This document shows, piece after piece, positions 32,039-38,163 of a stretch of 38,163 nt of DNA. Every line of letters starts with the position of its first letter. The stretch's first letter is position 1. The translations under genes were made by a program, and so were the position numbers. The notes beneath the pieces were generated by a model, which was given only the letters and a program-made list of their open reading frames with translations, did no database searches and was not told the origin of the DNA. This DNA comes from Apostichopus parvimensis (lineage: Eukaryota > Echinodermata > Holothuroidea > Aspidochirotida > Stichopodidae): NCBI GenBank assembly GCA_000934455.1, contig KN883363.1, positions 33,118 through 71,280 on the forward strand, read 5' to 3'.

Positions 32039-35000
32039 TAAAAGAAAGGTCGGATGCCCCCGAAATATATTCAGCAAGCTGAACAGGTATTCGCTCTTTC
32101 TGCCAGTGAAGAAAGATTGTGATTTTTTTCTGTGGTATGACAAGCTTAGTAGTAAAAGTCAGCGTTTTGTAGCCCAGGTAGAGGGTTTCATGAATTTAGA
32201 AGCTCAAATATTCAACGATACAAATTTGGACAAAATTGAGTGGAGAAGTAGTGGTAGACATGTAATGTAACATGTAATCATCAATGCCAACAATTAGTAG
32301 CTTTACAATGAAACGTATTGTTTTAAATTAATTTTAAACATGGTTTTGGTGCATTTTTCTCCAGGTATCTTCTTTTTGGTTTATTATTAAAGTGCTGGAC
32401 AACTTTTAAATTCATTCATTTTTTATGGTATCCAGGGTTACGGTACAGTATGTAGGTTTCAATTTTTGGTGAAATATTCAAAACTGAAAGGTGAAAACTT
32501 TGAACTTTGCTGCCATTTGGAAAATATCTGAATTCAACTTTAAGTTTTTATATTTGGTTTGTGCTACAAGAGTGTTAAATATTGTAATAGATTTTATGTA
32601 GGCTTAATATGTTATGGAACATTTGAAGTATTCCATTAAATAATACTTACTGTAATAAAATTTAAGATAAGAAATATTCCTAGGTGTGCAATCTGAGGTT
32701 AAGATCAGTACAATTTTTTTATTTGTATAAAAATGTATTATTTTATTTACTCTGAGGGTCTCTGTGTTATATTTGCTGTAGGTGAGTATGTGAAGAATGT
32801 TGGAAAATAGACCTGTGTCAGTTTTGGAGTACATGGTGCCCTTAATATGTCCATCTACTTCAAGGTATGAATGAGTGTGTATAGTATAATTTGAACCACT
32901 CGTATGTTTATTTAACTGTGCAATAAGGAACTATTAGCCTAGGATGGGCTGATTTTTTATAACCTGTCGTTCGATGTGTCTATGTACACTGGAGAGTCGT
33001 AAAATGTGACTTTGAGGAACAAAACCTGCTGAATGTTCTCTTCGAGCCAAGGAGGAATAATTTTGTTAATACCTTGTGAACAAATACAAAGGTTCTAGAA
33101 GACTGGCAGTACACTGTAAAAGAAATAGTTTCAAATTATAATAATAACAAGGAGCTCTGTGTACTACTTGTATTCTGTGTGGAATGAATTATATAAATAG
33201 AAAAACGAACTTTAGTGTGCTAGACTAAAACAGATTAATTTTCATTTGAAATCAGTGTTAAGCAAATGGAGATACCAAAGAACAAACACGCAGAGAACAA
33301 TCTGAGATGTAGATGACAAAGAATAAAATGAAATTTCAGACAATATCTCAAGATGATAATAATAATTATCATAATAATAATTATAATAATGAGTGGGACA
33401 GCCCATACATGACATCGAAACAGCGGCTGTGTGATACTAAGTGACTGCGTTGTTGAGATTGCAACCAGCGGATAATGTTAAGAAAGTGGCTGGCAATTCT
33501 GAAATTTGTCATTTGAAAATGCACAAAATCCGAATGCTTACTTATCCACTGGATAATGTTGGTGTCTCTTGTTTATCTTCAGTTCACATTTTAACCGAAA
33601 CAATTTGACAAATTCTACCCGTGAGGGAGACAGACTATTGTCAGTTTATGTACGGTTTACTACGGTTATTACATATTTACAGGGTTTTCTTGATGTGACT
33701 CGAGAGTGTAGATACGAACCCCATTACCCAGTAACCTCACACTCCCCACGCCCCCCCCCTTCCCAACCAAGTGTTTTTGTTAACATGCGTGTTGCCTGAC
33801 TGTAAGTTTTGAAATAAAGTATTCAAGTCAGTGATGTTTTAATATTGGAATTTACAAAGAACAATTTGCATGGGTATATTATAATTAAACCTGTGTCTTT
33901 GTTTAGCTCGGTCCGAAACATGTAAATTTAAGTTTGATAAGCTATAAATAGATATGTAGTTTAAAAAGTAAGCAAAATGAACATTTCAATCTATATACTG
34001 AGAAAATTCACTGCAAAATTGTATTCATTTGTGAAATTGTGATACGTGAATATGCATAGGTTAATACTTCTTGAACTGTAGTTGTTAAGCGTGGATCTTA
34101 AAAAGTACTTGGTAAAATCATTCATCTATAGCTAGGCAAATTTTTTTATGAAGGAAAAAATGTCTTAAGCATTGTCCAATGTTATTACATTTCAGTTAGT
34201 TTTCAGTAGCAAGAAGCTTCAAAATATGTAACGATCTATAGAACATTGTTAATAATAACGCACGTGTATGTACTGTAGTTTTAGTGGGTGTCACAGAACG
34301 CAGCTATTTGGGTTTCATATTTCCTCAGATTTTCTTCTTTTTCAAAAATTGGCATAAGAGGCTGTTTTAGTCTTATTTCCTATTTGTGTATTACCAGTTT
34401 CCAAGTTAATATCCACATTTCAAATGAGACAGTTTGCTCAGTTTAAACCAAAACTTTTTCTTTGTAAATAATATGAAATTTTGACAAGAAGCAAACAAGT
34501 CAAGCGTCTTAAATCCAAAACAAGAAACGTGTGGTTCAAATGATTTCAACCATACATGTGGTTCTACTAGTCCCGTCTAAGGTCATGTGATACAAGCCTA
34601 AACACACATCAAATGTGGAAAATTATAAAGGGACGTTTGAAACCTTATAAAATTTGCTTGGTTGTATCTGACCCTATGTCATCAAAGGAATAAAGTGATT
34701 TTATTTTATTTTGCAAATTGCTTGTTCCATCCAGTCCAATATTTAGTTGGAGAAAAAAATACAGAAATTTAGCCTTTTTTTGTTACACACATTGGGATAG
34801 GTATAAACAGTAGTTTGCATGGGTAAAAAAATAGTAAATTTCATTCACAATTTGGTGATGCTTTGTTGGACGAATAAGGGATAGAAATGGGTTAAATATT
34901 GGTAAGTGTCTGAGGTCAAATGTCAAGGGGAGGGAGGGAAAGGGATGGAAGAGTACATTTGCAGTATGTAATATTCAGTTTATAGAGTTGCATTTTACCT

Positions 35001-38000
35001 TTCAATGAAATTTTTCATCAAGACAGTGGTCAAAGAGTTTATATATCAGAGAGAACCATGGGTGTTAGTTAATTCAATTTGTGATGGTGATCGACAGATC
35101 AGTGGTTAGAGGGGCCAGTAGTTAGATTTATGATAATATCATGGCAGATTTTTCTGGAAGTTGGGAGGTCAAATAAAGTGCATATAGAAAGATGGCGTTA
35201 GTATTCTAAGCTGATCTGATAACTGTGAAAGATTAAACGGTGACTGCGCACTTTGAAAGGTATGGCAGGGATTTGACTGTAATCTGATGGTAAAGTTAAT
35301 TATTATCATAGCATTTGAGTCAAAAGCAATGTAATAGAATTCCACTGTTGAGAAAATCAGCCAAGCAATTCCAAGGTTTCAGTGGTCAACAAAACACATT
35401 TGATTATCATGGATTTTGACCTGTATTCTGGAATATGAAATCTATTTGGTTGTAGATTTTAAAACAACAAATATTTTCGTATATCTACAGTCATTTTACG
35501 GTAGAATCTCATTTGTCATACTTTGTACTCTAGATATACAGACGACATCACAATAAATGATTGATTGTTTGTTTAACTCTCAGTCCCCGTCTGTAAGTGG
35601 AGATTTAGCAGCATGGAACGTAGTTTGCAAGCAACATACTGTACATATAGTCAGATACTGTTAGGATATGTAGGTTTGCTAGCAGCAATACAGTAGAGCC
35701 CATGTTGTTGCTACCGACTTTTAACCATGCTTTTATACATCGGTAAATAACTTTGCAGAATTTGAGAAATGATATCATATCTTGAATGCGATGACATATT
35801 AGTGCAGAAAAACTCTTTTACTTTTAAGGAGACAAAGAGGGAGAGACATCGCCTCTGGGAGAGGGTTGGGATGGGGAGGCGGGGATAATGATAGGGGAGG
35901 ATAAGCTATTGTTGATGCCTTGCTTTGGTGATGGTAATTACACAATTCATTCAGAAGTTCCAAAGCTAAATTAATAATGGGGAAACTGACAGTGTAATAA
36001 CTATTATGATTGTGTCAAAGGCAAACTTGCTAAATAGTGTGTTTCTATCCAGTTTGCCATAATACCTGAAGTCTCTTATTTTGAACATTGTTTAATGATG
36101 TATTCACTGCTAACATGAATTTAAATGTTAATGCTTAAATATTATATTCTGAATGTTGTATATTAAGTTTAGCATATATATTCGTTATCAATTTCATTTC
36201 ACTTTTATTATTATCAGCTGTCGTTAATTTACAAACTATTTTTGTCCCACTTTGATCCGATATTCAATTGCAAGGATCACTTCCAATAATTTTTTTTTGT
36301 TTTATATTTTATTCAAGTATTCAATATCATAACCACCGCTTGCATGTAGAAAATTGCACTACAGGTTTTTTTTTCTTTTTTTCTTGTGGTATTTTTAATA
36401 TGGGGGTCATAACTTGAGGTACTAATTATCAGTACCTTGCAATGCTTGCCTGATCTGAAATAAATAAATTAGAAACGAAGAAGTGACATTTGCAATTGTT
36501 TTTCTAGTAGTTTAGTGTCGTAATGATGTCTGTGATAATGTCTGTCTGTGTGTCAGCTTTCCTCCATCTGTTTTCTGATTTAATCCTTCAATCAGATTAC
36601 TTACAGGGATAATCTGGTGGCAGGTAATGTAACACAAGATTATCTCGAAGAGAAAAATATCCACAATATAAGTCCAAAACCCCATCTCTTGGATTGATTG
36701 GAGGGGGGAGATAAGATGTGTTGTGCCCTTCCTAATAGGAAACATTTGTTAAAATGGAGAGTGCTCAGATGCAAAATGGTACTATATATTTTACAACTTT
36801 TGAAATATTGTTGAAGAATTTGCAATTGTTTACATTGTACCGCCAATTCGTTTAAATATTTAATGTACTGTACACTAGGATTTTTTAATATTTTGTCTGC
36901 CAGTGAGGTTGGGGAGGGGGGTGAAGGATGAGCCAGCCTGATTCCTTTGTTGGGAGGGGGTGGGTCAAAGGTGGGTAAATCCCCCTTCAAAGAGGTGTTT
37001 TGGTTGTCCTGCAAAAACTTTTCATGTATATATATATATTTTTTTACCTAGGAGTATCACCCCCTTCCAGAAGTGTACATCTTAGCCTCCCTGTTTGTGA
37101 TATCATTTCTTTACTAAGGGCTATTATAATATTTTTGTTGAGTTCTCCTTGAAATAGTGACACACTTCAAACGTTTGCTTGAGATCTCAAATCTTCATTA
37201 TATTAGTTTTTGTTTGTGGTGATATTATTTACCTCTGTGAGTAATTGGTTTAATTATTAAGGAAAACAAAGTCTTTTTTTTTCTGTTCAATTGATGACAT
37301 TAAGTGTGCTGACATTTCCAGATACATTTTACCAAATATCTCCAAATTTGAAATATTCATATCTTTGAGGTACAAAATGTAGTTTTGACCTAAAGTTTCA
37401 TTCTACAGTTACGCAATCATGAACCTTCAGCCATCGGAATGTAGCCAACGTATTCGTAGTTAGTATTAGTTCTTGTAAAGGGGACTCTATGCAGTCCCAA
37501 GTAGCGGAGGGGTGGTGGTAGGGAGGGGGCGTCGGGATAGACAAATTATCACACTGCTTACGTTCTGTCCGGATCGTGTCACAGTGGCGTGCCCTCCCCC
37601 CCCCCTCCCCTCACACCCCTTCCTCCCCATCCCCACCTGCTCAAAAGTATTTATGAGCACAGCTTTACGTTTAGACCTCCGAGTGCAATATTTTAACTCT
37701 AAACCGATTTTCATCCTCAACGGGGAGATTCGTATTCAACGAACCCGCAGCCTACACCAGTTACTTATTCGTCAAGTAAGTTTATATTCCGTCTACACCA
37801 AACTGGTCCGTGCCCCTCTTTAGTAACCTCAGTCTGGGAGGGGGGGGGGGGTTGGGTGATGACACCCCACGTATGAAATCATGTGAACGTCACTGACAAA
37901 TATTCACCGAGCCTTCTATGGGCGCAGAAAGAATGGAGAGTACTAGAAGATATTGAAGCAAATGAAACGGCATTGAAAATGATATTTTATTAATAAATCA

Positions 38001-38163
38001 AGAACATCTTTCCACAATGATCATTCACATACTGTACTTTACCTTCCTTCATACCCCGAAAGGGATCAAAGGAAAAAGTAGCATGCATGTCTCCTTAAAG
38101 TTAAAAAAATCCTTCCATTTTTCGATACGAGTTCAAGGATAATGTATGATGATATAAATATAT
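32039..38163. other. 6.1-kb region with no recognised gene
   Basis: It begins with the 3' UTR of the PIMREG-like gene. The rest is AT-rich with short chance ORFs. Visible items are an AAT-type microsatellite (33355-33391), C and G runs (33751-33759, 37840-37850), G-rich stretches (34925-34950, 35860-35900, 36905-36965, 37500-37530) and a C-rich tract (37590-37636). Near the right edge a minus-strand AATAAA (plus TTTATT, 37984-37989) is compatible with the 3' end of a minus-strand gene lying beyond the window, but no coding exon is visible. Confidence 0.5.
33355..33391 (+). repeat. AAT/ATAATT microsatellite
   Basis: An imperfect run of AATAAT and AATTATAAT units with no coding potential. Confidence 0.8.

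Noticed and set aside
33569..33799. 76-codon open frame in the 3' intergenic region
   Set aside because: It crosses a poly-C tract, shows no recognisable domain and no good splice context.
1..38163. CRISPR array, operon, phage or plasmid features
   Set aside because: The direct repeats seen lack unique spacers of even length, genes have spliceosomal introns, and no bacterial-type gene was found.

Overview
This is an AT-rich animal nuclear window. It carries intron-rich, single-copy genes that match vertebrate proteins exon by exon, separated by long introns and repeat-laden intergenic DNA. The protein content, the tRNA-derived SINE and the hAT and TTAA-type DNA transposons fit a marine invertebrate deuterostome. 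An echinoderm, perhaps a sea cucumber, is my best guess, but it is weakly supported because no lineage-diagnostic gene is present. There is no sign of prokaryotic or viral coding DNA.

Layout: (1) 139-4104, plus strand: the last six coding exons of NCBP3 (nuclear cap-binding subunit 3). (2) 4105-8602: a tail-to-tail spacer with 3' UTR-like DNA, a 15-bp triplicate and a small reverse-transcriptase-like fossil. (3) 8603-14046, minus strand: a complete USP30 homologue (mitochondrial outer-membrane deubiquitinase). Its exons join without phase errors only if a 13-nt microexon is included. Its introns hold a hAT-like MITE, a LINE/SINE tail, a 37-bp tandem array and a 159-bp duplication. (4) 14047-14785: a short head-to-head promoter region. 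(5) 14786-19577, plus strand: an unrecognised, mostly helical protein of about 335 aa in five coding exons. One of its introns holds a clean 360-bp MITE flanked by TTAA. (6) 19578-21198: a convergent spacer with a tandem repeat in the likely TMX2 3' UTR. (7) 21199-26362, minus strand: complete TMX2 (thioredoxin-related transmembrane protein 2), with an STEC active-site motif and a C-terminal KKTR ER-retrieval signal. (8) 26363-29135: a divergent spacer carrying a 26-bp-paired hairpin and a 1001-bp hAT element with perfect 8-bp target-site duplications and a frameshifted transposase C-terminus. (9) 29136-32038, plus strand: a mitotic-regulator-like gene, best guess PIMREG/FAM64A-like. A 24-bp minisatellite begins exactly at one of its splice donors. 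(10) 32039-38163: no gene recognised; AT-rich DNA with simple repeats, possibly ending in the 3' tail of another minus-strand gene.

The genes do not form one pathway. They alternate between convergent and divergent pairs: NCBP3><USP30<>unknown><TMX2<>PIMREG-like. I see no gene cluster that looks like a novel system. The most interesting items are the unrecognised gene next to USP30, the USP30 microexon, the two structurally complete DNA transposons and the splice-donor minisatellite. All exon boundaries come from reading splice sites, phase continuity and remembered family similarity; no alignment or transcript data were available.
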